From: Flavipsychrobacter sp.
Lineage (GTDB): Bacteria; Bacteroidota; Bacteroidia; Chitinophagales; Chitinophagaceae
Length of the DNA stretch: 64,000 nucleotides
NCBI GenBank assembly: GCA_016786615.1
Contig: JAEUVX010000002.1
Span: forward strand, 656,895 to 720,894
Direction of reading: 5' to 3'
The notes beneath the pieces are model-generated. The model was given only the letters and a program-made list of their open reading frames with translations, searched no databases and was not told where the DNA came from. The first letter of the stretch is position 1. Every line of letters starts with the position of its first letter. The position numbers were made by a program, and so were the translations under genes. Below are positions 24,821 through 33,472 of the stretch, in pieces.

Positions 24821-25219
24821 TTGGATAAAATTATAAACGCATTGCAAGGCAGGAAAAAAGCTGCCACGCGCCTCAATAAAAACAGCAAACTTTTTAAAGC
24901 TGTCATTAAAGCCATACAAGAAAAGAAAGGTGAAAATATCGTTTCGCTCGATTTGAGAAAAATCGACGAAGCGGTTGCAGACTTCTTTATCCTTTGCGAA
25001 GCTCAATCAAACATACAAATCAACGCTATTGCAGATTCAATTGAAGATATAGTAAGAAAGGAATGTGATGAGCGCCCTTACCACATAGAGAAAAGCGATA
25101 TGTGGACACTCGTGGATTATGTAAACATTGTGGTACACGTCTTTCAGAAAGACTACCGCAAGTTCTACGACCTCGAAGGACTTTGGGCAGATGCAGAACA
25201 GCAGGAACATAATGACTGA
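24821..25219 (+). CDS. rsfS: Ribosomal silencing factor RsfS
   Basis: The 132-aa protein contains KLFKAVIKAIQEKKGENIVSLDLRKI, VADFFILCEAQSNIQINAIADSIED and WTLVDYVNIVVHVFQKDYRKFYDLEGLWADA, the full RsfS/Iojap fold. It binds ribosomal protein uL14 and blocks subunit joining in starvation. The N-terminal part has no ATG: the candidates are TTG at 24821, ATT at 24830 and TTG at 24842, bounded by an in-frame stop at 24806. The true start is unclear. It is 41 nt upstream of ftsH and probably co-transcribed with it. Confidence 0.92.
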   Translation: MDKIINALQGRKKAATRLNKNSKLFKAVIKAIQEKKGENIVSLDLRKIDEAVADFFILCEAQSNIQINAIADSIEDIVRKECDERPYHIEKSDMWTLVDYVNIVVHVFQKDYRKFYDLEGLWADAEQQEHND

Positions 25220-25260
25220 TAATAACGTTTAATAGAAACATTCTAGATTTTTTAAGAACA

Positions 25261-27240
25261 ATGGAAGACAATAATAAAAAGCCAATACCGGGCGGTGATG
25301 GAAAGGGACAAAGAAAAGGTCCCCGGTTCAATATATACTGGGTGTATGGCATCATGGTATTAGTACTGCTGGGCTTGCAGATATTCGGCAGTAACCTGTC
25401 TACAAGTACTCAGGCAATAGGCTTTCAGGACTTCAAAACACAATACCTCGATAAAGGCATTGTAGAAGAAGTAGTGATTGTAAACAAAAGCGAGGCAGAG
25501 GTGTATGTAAAAGAAGCACCAGTTGCCAATCAGAAAAAGCCTTTTGTAAGCCGCAGCCGCGAACCCAAAGTGCGTTTCACCATAGGTAGTGTAGAGCAGT
25601 TTGAAAACAACCTGAAAGATGCACAGGCAAACGTACCTGAAGGCCAGCGCGTACGTGTAAAATATGAAGACCGTGTAAGCTTCCTTCGCGAGATTGGTGG
25701 CTTCCTCGTACCTGCATTGCTGATGATAGCCGTATGGTTCCTCATCATGCGCAAAATGAGTGGTGGCACAGGCGGTGGTGGTGGTACAGGTGGTATCTTC
25801 AACATCGGCAAATCAAAAGCACAACTCTTTGAAAAAGGTACGCGTGTCAATATCACCTTCAACGATGTTGCAGGGCTTGACGAAGCGAAAGTAGAGGTAA
25901 TGGAAATTGTGGACTTCCTCAAGAATCCTAAAAAATATACCGCACTGGGCGGTAAAATACCGAAAGGCGCATTGCTCGTAGGCCCTCCGGGTACGGGTAA
26001 AACCCTGCTTGCCAAAGCTATGGCGGGCGAGGCTCAGGTTCCGTTCTTCTCTATGTCGGGTTCCGATTTCGTAGAGCTGTTTGTAGGTGTGGGTGCCAGC
26101 CGTGTACGCGACCTCTTCAAACAAGCACGCGAAAAGGCACCTTGTATTGTGTTTATCGATGAGATAGATGCTATAGGACGTGCACGTGGCAAAAACATGG
26201 TGATGAGCAACGACGAACGCGAAAACACCCTGAACCAGTTATTGGTTGAAATGGATGGTTTCAGCGGTGATACAGGCATCATCGTACTGGCGGCTACCAA
26301 CCGCCCCGATGTACTGGACACAGCCCTGCTGCGCCCGGGCCGTTTCGACAGGCAGATATCTATTGACATTCCGGATGTAAAAGGCCGTGAGAAAATATTT
26401 GAAGTGCACCTGAAGCCTATCAAGCGTTCTAAAGACCTTGATATACACAAACTGGCAGTACAAACACCGGGATTCGCCGGTGCGGATATCGCCAATATCT
26501 GTAACGAAGCCGCACTGATAGCTGCACGTAAAGGCAAAACAGAAGTAGAACTGAGCGACTTCAACGATGCTATCGACCGCGTGATTGGTGGCCTTGAAAA
26601 GAAAAACAAAATCATTTCTCCGGAAGAGAAGAAAGTGATAGCCTATCACGAGGCAGGGCACGCAGTTTCGGGCTGGTTCCTGGAGCATGCACACCCGCTG
26701 GTGAAGGTAACCATCGTGCCGCGTGGCGTGGCTGCGCTGGGCTATGCACAATACCTGCCAAAGGAAATGTATATACAGAATACAGACCACCTTGCAGATG
26801 ATATGAGCATGAGCCTCGGCGGACGTGCAGTGGAAGAAATCGTATTCGGTAAAATAAGCACCGGCGCGCTCAGCGACCTGCAGAAGGTAACACGTATGGC
26901 TTATGCTATGGTGAGCGTATATGGTATGAACGATAAAATCGGAAACATATCTTTCTACGACCCGCAGAGCGAAAACAACTTCTCTAAACCATACAGCGAA
27001 GAAACCGGCAAACTGATAGACGAAGAAGTACGCAAACTGGTAGATGGTGTGTATGATAAAACAAAAGCACTGCTTACCGACAAGATAGAAGCCGTAAAAA
27101 TAATTGCAGAAGAACTGCTGAAAAAAGAAGTGTTGTATAAAGACGACCTGGTGCGCCTGATAGGCCCGCGCCCGTTCCCCGATGGTAGCGAAGAAGAAGC
27201 ACCCGCACCCGTTATAACACCACTTACAGAAACAGCTTAA
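25261..27240 (+). CDS. ftsH: ATP-dependent zinc metalloprotease FtsH
   Basis: The 659-aa membrane-anchored AAA+ protease has TM1 near 30-45, a periplasmic domain, and TM2 near 144-163. Walker A is GPPGTGKT (241-248), Walker [12 protein letters not shown], then the SRH region with [19 protein letters not shown] and the zinc site HEAGH at 463-467. It degrades membrane and short-lived cytoplasmic proteins. The C-terminal tail is acidic and Pro-rich. It follows rsfS, a pairing common in Bacteroidota. A strong palindromic terminator follows the stop. Confidence 0.98.
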   Translation: MEDNNKKPIPGGDGKGQRKGPRFNIYWVYGIMVLVLLGLQIFGSNLSTSTQAIGFQDFKTQYLDKGIVEEVVIVNKSEAEVYVKEAPVANQKKPFVSRSREPKVRFTIGSVEQFENNLKDAQANVPEGQRVRVKYEDRVSFLREIGGFLVPALLMIAVWFLIMRKMSGGTGGGGGTGGIFNIGKSKAQLFEKGTRVNITFNDVAGLDEAKVEVMEIVDFLKNPKKYTALGGKIPKGALLVGPPGTGKTLLAKAMAGEAQVPFFSMSGSDFVELFVGVGASRVRDLFKQAREKAPCIVFIDEIDAIGRARGKNMVMSNDERENTLNQLLVEMDGFSGDTGIIVLAATNRPDVLDTALLRPGRFDRQISIDIPDVKGREKIFEVHLKPIKRSKDLDIHKLAVQTPGFAGADIANICNEAALIAARKGKTEVELSDFNDAIDRVIGGLEKKNKIISPEEKKVIAYHEAGHAVSGWFLEHAHPLVKVTIVPRGVAALGYAQYLPKEMYIQNTDHLADDMSMSLGGRAVEEIVFGKISTGALSDLQKVTRMAYAMVSVYGMNDKIGNISFYDPQSENNFSKPYSEETGKLIDEEVRKLVDGVYDKTKALLTDKIEAVKIIAEELLKKEVLYKDDLVRLIGPRPFPDGSEEEAPAPVITPLTETA

Positions 27241-27254
27241 TAAACTAAAAACAC

Positions 27255-27295
27255 ATAATAAATAAGGGCAGCTATTAGCTGCCCTTATTTATTAT
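27255..27295. terminator. Palindromic terminator after ftsH
   Basis: 20-bp perfect arms around one central base, core AAGGGCAGCTA/TAGCTGCCCTT with A/T-rich ends. Confidence 0.9.
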
Positions 27296-27384
27296 CATCC
27301 ATTCATTAAGCCATCCCTATACTCACATAAAAAACATTACCTGCACTCTACAATGATTGAACTCAATTACAACTATATCTTTTT

Positions 27385-27981
27385 CTATACTACTACAAAA
27401 TTGCCACCCTGGTAGTTCATAGTCAGTTGGGTAGTAGTGTCAAAATTGCCATAGCAGCCAATAGCGGGCAGGCTGGCAATAGTGCCTGTATTGTACCTGC
27501 CCAGTGCCACATATACTTTGTTTTGGTAGCCCGTCACAGATGGTGCACCGTTGCCCGTTATGTTCAGTGCATTTACAGGTGTGGCAGATGCCTGCATACC
27601 ATTCACATTGGCCTGTTTTGCCAGCCCCATAGTCATAGCGGGCCCCATGGCGCCGGTGTATGCCAGCCCGTACTGGGTGCTGCCAAGCCCTGCCATTGGC
27701 GCTTCGCTAAAACTACCTGCACCAAATGTGTACTGTTGCTGCGGGCTTGCCTGTGTATAGGCCATCATCATTACCTGCGCGCCCTGCACTATGGTGGTGG
27801 TGCTGGCATACACGCTGTAGTTATTATCCCATACCACACGGTTACTGCTCATGGGGCTGAATGCCACCCACACTACGGGCGTGCCGTTGTCGGTAATGTT
27901 ATACACTATCACATTGTAGCCATTGGCAAGGATGTTGCTCAGGTCTGCCGGGCTGATGTTGATGTTCAGACTGTAATTCAT
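27385..27981 (-). CDS. Hypothetical protein, orphan
   Basis: The 198-aa protein shows no signal peptide, transmembrane segment or known motif. The N-terminal third (LSNILANGYNVIVYNITDN, VVWVAFSPM, VVWDNNYSVYAST) looks like an alternating beta-sandwich. The middle is Met-, Gly- and Ala-rich (APMAGLGSTQYGLAYTGAMG), and the C-terminal part again has beta strands ending in Val. The composition, rich in Asn, Thr, Gly and Gln and poor in Lys, Arg and Glu, is unusual for a cytoplasmic protein and more like a self-assembling or surface protein. It is a single gene beside the repeat-rich spacer. Confidence 0.6.
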   Translation of the reverse strand: MNYSLNINISPADLSNILANGYNVIVYNITDNGTPVVWVAFSPMSSNRVVWDNNYSVYASTTTIVQGAQVMMMAYTQASPQQQYTFGAGSFSEAPMAGLGSTQYGLAYTGAMGPAMTMGLAKQANVNGMQASATPVNALNITGNGAPSVTGYQNKVYVALGRYNTGTIASLPAIGCYGNFDTTTQLTMNYQGGNFVVV

Positions 27982-28166
27982 GGTTCTTTTTGTTTTTCGT
28001 GGTTAAGAATAATGGCACCTAAGGTAAAATCTTTTTCAAACAAAAAAACCAGTGTATAAACGGGTTTTTTGTAACATAATACATTAAGCATTGTACTATA
28101 ATATAACCAATCCTATCATTTTATCAAAACAAATAAAAAGCGTATATTTGTTATAGTAAAACATTA

Positions 28167-28263
28167 CCTCTCCTCTTGAGAGGAGATGCCGAACCCCGTG
28201 AGGCAGAGGTGTGTCCACCCGCGCAGGAGATAACGCGACAAGGAACGAAGCAAAGGATGGGAA
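28167..28263. repeat. Hairpin-headed intergenic repeat element
   Basis: It starts with a CTCTCCTCTTGAGAGGAG dyad, followed by about 80 bp of unusually G+C-rich sequence (GAACCCCGTGAGGCAGAGGTG, CCACCCGCGCAGGAG). The sequence style matches dispersed Bacteroidota intergenic repeats. A copy elsewhere in the genome would confirm it. Confidence 0.5.
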
Positions 28264-28323
28264 CTTTTTAAAAGCAGCAACAAAAAAATAAACTCATGAA
28301 AACTGCAACAAAGTGCAACAAAA
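28264..28323 (+). repeat. Direct repeat, copy 1
   Basis: About 60 bp beginning CTTTTTAAAAGCAGCAAC and including ATGAAAACTGCAACAAAG. It recurs 223 bp downstream with a few substitutions. Confidence 0.8.
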
Positions 28324-28330
28324 TATCATT

Positions 28331-28490
28331 AAAGCTCCCCTCCTGTTTTTAGGAGGGACGTCCGCATGGGTATGTGCGGTTGGCGGACGGGGTGGTTATA
28401 TACTCGCCACGAGCCAACCACCACGATTGGCAACAATATGCTTTGCATATCTCAGCCAATATCCCCTCCTAAAAACAGGAGGGGAGCTTT
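28331..28490. mobile_element. MITE-like element with 28-bp terminal inverted repeats
   Basis: The ends (28331-28358 and 28463-28490) are inverted copies differing at one base; each begins AAAGCTCCCCTCC and itself folds as a small hairpin (CCTCCT/AGGAGG). The 104-bp interior has no coding frame. The size, inverted ends and lack of a transposase suit a non-autonomous or REP-like element. No clear target-site duplication is visible. Confidence 0.6.
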
Positions 28491-28546
28491 TTAAAAGCGG
28501 CAACAAAAAACAAAACCATGAAACCTGCAACAAACTGCAACAAAAA
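28487..28546 (+). repeat. Direct repeat, copy 2
   Basis: Begins CTTTTTAAAAGCGGCAAC and includes ATGAAACCTGCAACAAAC. Its first four bases overlap the inverted-repeat end of the element before it. Confidence 0.8.
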
Positions 28547-28632
28547 GAAAAACCGTAACCGTTTGTAACCATATTAAACAAAACCCTAATCTCTAATAAC
28601 TAATTCCTAATTATTAACTTTACAGCTCAGAT

Positions 28633-29292
28633 ATGCAGACACTCAAAACATCCAAGGCAAGAGAAAATATATTGGGTAAAATCCGCAAGGCGCTGAGCAG
28701 CGAGCCTGTGCCAATGCCCTTCCCCGAAGCCGATAAGGATAATACCACACCACTGTTTGCAGATAGTGGCCATAGCCCCGAAGAAACTTTTGCTGAGGCA
28801 TTTATAAAACTGGGCGGCAAGTTTGTGTTTTGTGATAACGAGCAGCAGGTGCTGGAACAGATTGCCGACCTGCACGACAGCCGCGGCTGGGCACAGCTCT
28901 ACTGCGCCGAGCCCCGTTTGATGCAGCTCTTTCAGAACAATAAGATTACTACGGTACAACCCGTTGATATACAAAACGAAAAGGCCGATGCCTGCATCAC
29001 CGGCTGCGAATACTTAGTAGCTCGTACAGGCTCAGTAGTACTCAGCAGTATGCAGCATATGGGGCGTACAGCAAGCGTGTTCTACCCGGTACACATCATA
29101 GTAGCCTATGCCAGCCAGGTAGTACCCGATATACAGGATGGCCTGCAGATGATTACTAAGAAGTATGGCGCCAATCTGCCATCTATGATAAACCTGAACA
29201 CCGGCCCCAGCCGCACAGCAGATATCGAAAAGACATTGGTCGTGGGCGTACATGGCCCGGGAGAAGTATTCTGCTTCCTTGTAAATGCTTAA
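28633..29292 (+). CDS. LUD-domain protein (LutC/YkgG family)
   Basis: The 219-aa protein has the LutC layout: an N-terminal helix (KARENILGKIRKAL), a central Rossmann-like domain with ITGCEYLVARTGSVVLSS, and the C-terminal TGPSRTADIEKTLVVGVHGPGE motif shared with LldG. LutC is part of the LutABC lactate-utilisation iron-sulfur complex. Here no lutA or lutB is adjacent, although in Bacteroidota LutC-like genes are often separate. A -7-like TAACTTTA lies 11 nt upstream of the ATG. Confidence 0.9.
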   Translation: MQTLKTSKARENILGKIRKALSSEPVPMPFPEADKDNTTPLFADSGHSPEETFAEAFIKLGGKFVFCDNEQQVLEQIADLHDSRGWAQLYCAEPRLMQLFQNNKITTVQPVDIQNEKADACITGCEYLVARTGSVVLSSMQHMGRTASVFYPVHIIVAYASQVVPDIQDGLQMITKKYGANLPSMINLNTGPSRTADIEKTLVVGVHGPGEVFCFLVNA

Positions 29293-29299
29293 AATGCGA

Positions 29300-29343
29300 A
29301 ACGGGATTCAGAATAGGGGTGTATTATTTTCCTGAATCCCGTT
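29300..29343 (+). terminator. Long-loop hairpin after the LUD gene
   Basis: Perfect 12-bp arms (AACGGGATTCAG/CTGAATCCCGTT) around a 20-nt loop, 8 nt after the stop. No T run follows, so terminator function is only likely. Confidence 0.5.
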
Positions 29344-29485
29344 CGGTAAAGATGTTTATAGCCAAAGTAATGGTTTATCAATTAAGGGCACAAAGGGGCT
29401 GGGTAAGCGCAATAATTGATTGTTAATAGTTTAAATCAGTTCTATTAACTATCCGAAGTACCGAAACAATGGCGAAACGTTTTGT

Positions 29486-29541
29486 AACCATTCCACGAAT
29501 GGTTGTTTTCATTCGACGAATGACATGTTTCGTCTGACGAA
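29486..29541. repeat. Three consecutive dyads in a convergent spacer
   Basis: Inverted repeats AACCATTC-N3-GAATGGTT (29486-29504), TCATTCG-N1-CGAATGA (29509-29523) and TTCGTC-N1-GACGAA (29529-29541) follow each other with centres 21 and 19-20 bp apart. A weaker fourth (CGAAACGTTTTG) precedes them at about 29473-29484. See findings. Confidence 0.6.
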
Positions 29542-29564
29542 GCAAAACATACACACTCGAACCC

Positions 29565-30320
29565 TTATTCTTTGGCTTTAAAGCCGGCAGTACGGCTTAT
29601 TTTACTGAAAGCATCCTGAAATTCCAGCCTTATGTTTTTAGAAACAGGTATCTGCATATTGTCATCCATCACCAAAACACCCTGAGTTTCATATCTTTTT
29701 ACTTTATGTAAATTTACAATATAAGACCTGTGCGCCTGAAAGAAGGTATCTTCAGCTACTATCTTCCTGAACTCGCCCAGATTGTAGGAGCTCATCAGGC
29801 TATAGCTCTTGGTCACCACCTTTGTGTACTTATTCACGCTTTCGAAGTATAGTATGTCATCGATATTCAGGTAGTCTGTACCCTTTGCGTTTGGTATGCC
29901 AATCTTCAACCTGCTTTGTTGTTCAGGTTTGCCATTACTATTCCCCACCTTGCTGATATTAGACAGTGCTTTGTTGATGGCAAAACTGAGCTCCAGATCG
30001 TCAATAGGCTTCATTACATACCCCGCCGGCGATAGCTTTATAGCCTGTAATGCATAGTCATCATGAGCTGTGATGAATATGACCTGATAAGTAGCCTCGG
30101 GCAACAACTTCAGGAAGTCGATACCCGATTTCTCGGGCATAGAAATATCAAGGAAGAGGATATCTATTGGTGTATTACGTACAGCATGCAGCGCATCTTC
30201 CCATCGGGTAAATGAATGTACCACCTCAGCTTGAGGGAAAAGAATCTCAAGCCTTGATTTGAGCAAGGCTATGGCTTTAGGTTCATCATCAATGATAATA
30301 CATTTAAAATTACGCGTCAT
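29565..30320 (-). CDS. LytTR-family response regulator (LytR/AlgR type)
   Basis: From the ATG at 30318-30320 the protein is 251 aa. The receiver domain begins FKCIIIDDEPKAI with phospho-acceptor Asp58 (FLDISMPEKSG) and VMKPID. The LytTR DNA-binding domain (about 150-245) contains DILYFESVNKYTKVVT and FFQAHRSYIVNLHKVKRYE. It is the output partner of the propeller kinase immediately upstream; the coding regions overlap by 11 bp, so translation is coupled. Targets are unknown. Confidence 0.94.
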   Translation of the reverse strand: MTRNFKCIIIDDEPKAIALLKSRLEILFPQAEVVHSFTRWEDALHAVRNTPIDILFLDISMPEKSGIDFLKLLPEATYQVIFITAHDDYALQAIKLSPAGYVMKPIDDLELSFAINKALSNISKVGNSNGKPEQQSRLKIGIPNAKGTDYLNIDDILYFESVNKYTKVVTKSYSLMSSYNLGEFRKIVAEDTFFQAHRSYIVNLHKVKRYETQGVLVMDDNMQIPVSKNIRLEFQDAFSKISRTAGFKAKE

Positions 30321-33300
30321 ATCGAATGTTTCTGATAGTAAGTACAACAGTGGTTCCCGTATGGGGTGGTTCTTTATCTATATATTTAAGATAGATGTTC
30401 AGGTTCTCATATTCTTTGAATATATCAATTAGCTTTTGTGTAAGCATGGTACCATAAGAGTCTTGCGGGGCAGAGCTTTCTTCTTTTATCTGTGCAGCTT
30501 TCGTACGCCCCACTCCATTATCATCAATGGTACAAATCAACTCATTATTAGTATCTCCCTGTCTGAAGGATATTAGCAGCAACCCTTCTCCCTGTTTATG
30601 AAACAAGCCATGATTTATGGCATTTTCTACCAATGGCTGCAATAGCAATGAAGGAATAAGGATACTATCGACCGGTATTTTATTATCTACCTCTATCTTA
30701 TATTGAAAGGGTTGTACAAAACGCGACTGTTGCAGTTCAATATAGTTTCTGAGCATCATTATCTCGTGAGACAATGTCACATAACGTTCCTGAGAAGAGC
30801 GAAGATACCCTCGCAGCAGTTTCGAAAACTTACTGATATGTGCATACGCTTCATCGAAGTTCTTCTTATCAATAAAGAACTGTGCGGAACTGAGGGTATT
30901 AAATATAAAATGGGGGTTTATTTGTGAATACACTGCTCTTAATTCCAGATCCAGTAAACGGTTTTTCTTTTCATTGTTTTTATTCACATAATACCTTGTA
31001 ACTGATATTATCAAGTAGACGGTGAATATTAACATTAATACACCTAATACCCAGAAAATTCTCACAAATGTTGCCGACTGCCACCAATGCGGATGTTTAT
31101 ACAAGTAAAAAGTGTAGGTTTTACTTTCCCATAAATGGTCTGTGATTGTACATTTTACTTTATAATACTTTTCAGTCTTAACGCGTTCCAGAAAGATATC
31201 GCCAGACAGTGAAATTCCTTTGCTGATACCACTGATGGCGTATTTATAATGAGGTTCCCCTTTACCGAAATAATTTACAAAGTCTAGTTTTATTGAAGCA
31301 GTATTCTCATCTATAAATAAGGTATCATAATCGTTAATAATTGTCTGATATGGTTCTTTAAGTAGCAGTGACATGAAATCCCTGTCGTGTACACTTAAAG
31401 ATGGAGCATTGACAATATCCATCAGGTCAACACTATACATTCCTTTATCAGTATTTATATGCAATTGCTGATCGGGCGTAGAAACACAGTTATATATTTG
31501 ATTGTAATAAGCATTAGTAGTTTGAGGTAAGACTCTTACTCGATCTAAATTAGAATGATGAACATAAGCCAAGCCTTGTGGTCCGAATATTATTAAGAAA
31601 TCTCCTGATACAGTTATTTGACAAACTGACACATCAAATGGGAAATTAATAGCTTTAAATACCTGTCTTGATAAGTTGAAATAGTAGACCTTACTTTGTG
31701 TATGTATGTATTGGCCTCCATGATAATCAGTTACTATATTCACTATACCATCTATCCCAAAACGTTTTAACGTGTTATCGTCCAGTAATCTGACTTCTTG
31801 ACTTTTATGATCTGATATAAGTATATTCTTATTATTGTAGTGTATATAGTACTTAAGCTTGTCGTCATAGTAATATCTTGGGTATCTCCCCATAGCAATT
31901 GTTCTGATATACGCTGTGTCTTTATCAATAGATATTTCTTCGAATAGTCCGGTAGAAATTAGAATTATCTTGTTAGTATCAACATTAATTATCTTAATCC
32001 CTGCTGTGAAAACTGCATGATTAAGCTGTTCAGGAACACATACATTCTCGTTTTTACGGGATAATATAAGTCTATCAAATTGTGAGTTTTTTAAATCTCT
32101 GATACAAATGGTTTTCCCTTTAAAAATATCATACCATGTATTTGACTTAAGATTATACCTGATAATGCTTTTATTGTAAAGCACCAGTATATTATCCTTA
32201 TCCTGAACAGCAATATCCTTAAAGTTCAATTTGTCGGGTAATGCCAGGTCTATCTCGTTATTATTTTTAATAAAAAAAGGCAAACTCTTTTTTCTTTGCC
32301 ACCAGCACATAGAACTATCTTGAAGCAATGCTATAAATGCACAATTCTCACCACCATTGATACTGGTATTTTTTTGCAATAGCATTTGTTTATCCGGTAT
32401 CATTTTTGCCGAAGCATCTAATGTACTAAACCATGTATTATTAGCTCGATCTCTATATCTATCTACTATTACAGGTGTGTCAGCAAACAAAGCATAATTT
32501 TCAAGCCTTTTTTTTAATTTCAAATCATAGCCGACATCATAAATAGCTTTATTAGAAAATATTTCAATTGATCCATTTCTTAAAAAAAGAATCTGAATCC
32601 TTTCTTCCACTGTACCGTTATAATCTCGTAAAAAATGAATTTTCTCTTCACAGGTTTTAGTATTGAAAGAGTAAAAATGGTCGCTTTTCATCAAAACGGC
32701 AATCAGCTTGTCGTTAACTATATTAGAGGTTTTGATGCCGGCAGTTTGAGTACCAATTTCACACGATTGATTTTTCACAAACAAGCCGTTTCTGTTTAAT
32801 ACCAGTTTTTTTATTCTATTATCTCTTGGTGAAGCTGATAAATACAATTCCTTTTCAGGCGTTACAATTTTTACTCCATATTTATCAAGCCATTGAATAG
32901 AACTTGTATTGTCATTAGAATCAACCAATATGAACTTGACAAATGTAGCATCTGTATAAGTCAATAAAACATTACTACCAATGTTATTGATATTAGTTAA
33001 TCTGGCTAACGATCTGAACCCATAGTTTAATTTATGGTATTTATCATTACGTATATACCCCAATTCATTAGCATACATACACAGCCATCTGCGTCTATGT
33101 TTATCCTCTATGGTTTCCCATACATCATTACTGGGCAATCCATTCTTGTTATTGAATAATTGATAGCTATACCCATTATACTTTACAACACCATTTTCTG
33201 TAGCAAACCATATATACCCGAATGAATCTTGTGTAATAGAATATACCTTGTTAGATGGCAATCCGTTTTCTACGCTGTAATAAAAATATGGTACTCTGTT

Positions 33301-33369
33301 CTGCTCGCGTGCAGATGCGATTATATTCTGAAAAACAAAGAAGGTTAGTATTATAATTACAAACCGCAT
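30310..33369 (-). CDS. Two-component sensor kinase with N-terminal beta-propeller and LytS-type kinase domain
   Basis: The 1019-aa protein starts at the ATG at 33367-33369 with a signal peptide (MRFVIIILTFFVFQNIIASA). A long periplasmic region (about 25-740) begins with clear two-component-regulator propeller repeats (SVENGLPSNKVYSITQDSFGYIWFATENGVVKYNG) followed by degenerate blades and a Y_Y_Y-like domain. One transmembrane helix (about 760-785) leads to the His_kinase domain with INPHFIFNTLSSAQFFI and the ATPase motif DDNGVGRTKA. Such kinases often sense polysaccharides, but LytTR-linked ones are widespread and mostly unassigned. The middle propeller is much diverged. Confidence 0.92.
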   Translation of the reverse strand: MRFVIIILTFFVFQNIIASAREQNRVPYFYYSVENGLPSNKVYSITQDSFGYIWFATENGVVKYNGYSYQLFNNKNGLPSNDVWETIEDKHRRRWLCMYANELGYIRNDKYHKLNYGFRSLARLTNINNIGSNVLLTYTDATFVKFILVDSNDNTSSIQWLDKYGVKIVTPEKELYLSASPRDNRIKKLVLNRNGLFVKNQSCEIGTQTAGIKTSNIVNDKLIAVLMKSDHFYSFNTKTCEEKIHFLRDYNGTVEERIQILFLRNGSIEIFSNKAIYDVGYDLKLKKRLENYALFADTPVIVDRYRDRANNTWFSTLDASAKMIPDKQMLLQKNTSINGGENCAFIALLQDSSMCWWQRKKSLPFFIKNNNEIDLALPDKLNFKDIAVQDKDNILVLYNKSIIRYNLKSNTWYDIFKGKTICIRDLKNSQFDRLILSRKNENVCVPEQLNHAVFTAGIKIINVDTNKIILISTGLFEEISIDKDTAYIRTIAMGRYPRYYYDDKLKYYIHYNNKNILISDHKSQEVRLLDDNTLKRFGIDGIVNIVTDYHGGQYIHTQSKVYYFNLSRQVFKAINFPFDVSVCQITVSGDFLIIFGPQGLAYVHHSNLDRVRVLPQTTNAYYNQIYNCVSTPDQQLHINTDKGMYSVDLMDIVNAPSLSVHDRDFMSLLLKEPYQTIINDYDTLFIDENTASIKLDFVNYFGKGEPHYKYAISGISKGISLSGDIFLERVKTEKYYKVKCTITDHLWESKTYTFYLYKHPHWWQSATFVRIFWVLGVLMLIFTVYLIISVTRYYVNKNNEKKNRLLDLELRAVYSQINPHFIFNTLSSAQFFIDKKNFDEAYAHISKFSKLLRGYLRSSQERYVTLSHEIMMLRNYIELQQSRFVQPFQYKIEVDNKIPVDSILIPSLLLQPLVENAINHGLFHKQGEGLLLISFRQGDTNNELICTIDDNGVGRTKAAQIKEESSAPQDSYGTMLTQKLIDIFKEYENLNIYLKYIDKEPPHTGTTVVLTIRNIRYDA

Positions 33370-33409
33370 TATAGGTATATCGTGATGTGCAATACAATAA
33401 TACACAATA

Positions 33410-33425
33410 TATGACGTATGTCATA
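33410..33425. promoter_or_regulatory. Crp/Fnr-like dyad between kinase and truncated haemoglobin
   Basis: TATGAC-N4-GTCATA, a perfect 6-bp inverted repeat with the TGAC/GTCA half-sites of Fnr/HcpR-type sites. Its centre lies about 44 bp before the expected haemoglobin transcription start. Confidence 0.45.
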
Positions 33426-33447
33426 GTATCGGTATTTGGCCATCATG

Positions 33448-33455
33448 TACATTTG
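33448..33455 (+). promoter_or_regulatory. -7 element of the truncated haemoglobin gene
   Basis: An exact TACATTTG, 17 nt before the ATG. No TTG is seen at -33, consistent with an activator-dependent promoter. Confidence 0.6.
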
Positions 33456-33472
33456 CACAAAGAATCGTACGG

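Larger units (their letters stand above)
27982..28632. other. 651-bp intergenic region dominated by repeats
   Basis: No substantial gene is seen. The first part (27982-28160) is AT-rich and holds the promoter side of the orphan gene. From about 28165 there is a G+C-richer hairpin element, then two copies of a short direct repeat that flank a 160-bp element with 28-bp terminal inverted repeats. The last 70 bp are AT-rich and end in a -7-like TAACTTTA (28615-28622) for the LUD gene. Confidence 0.7.

Noticed and set aside
28331-28490. Possible CRISPR-like repeat/spacer structure
   Set aside because: Only two inverted, not direct, copies of the end sequence are present, with no regular spacers and no cas genes nearby.
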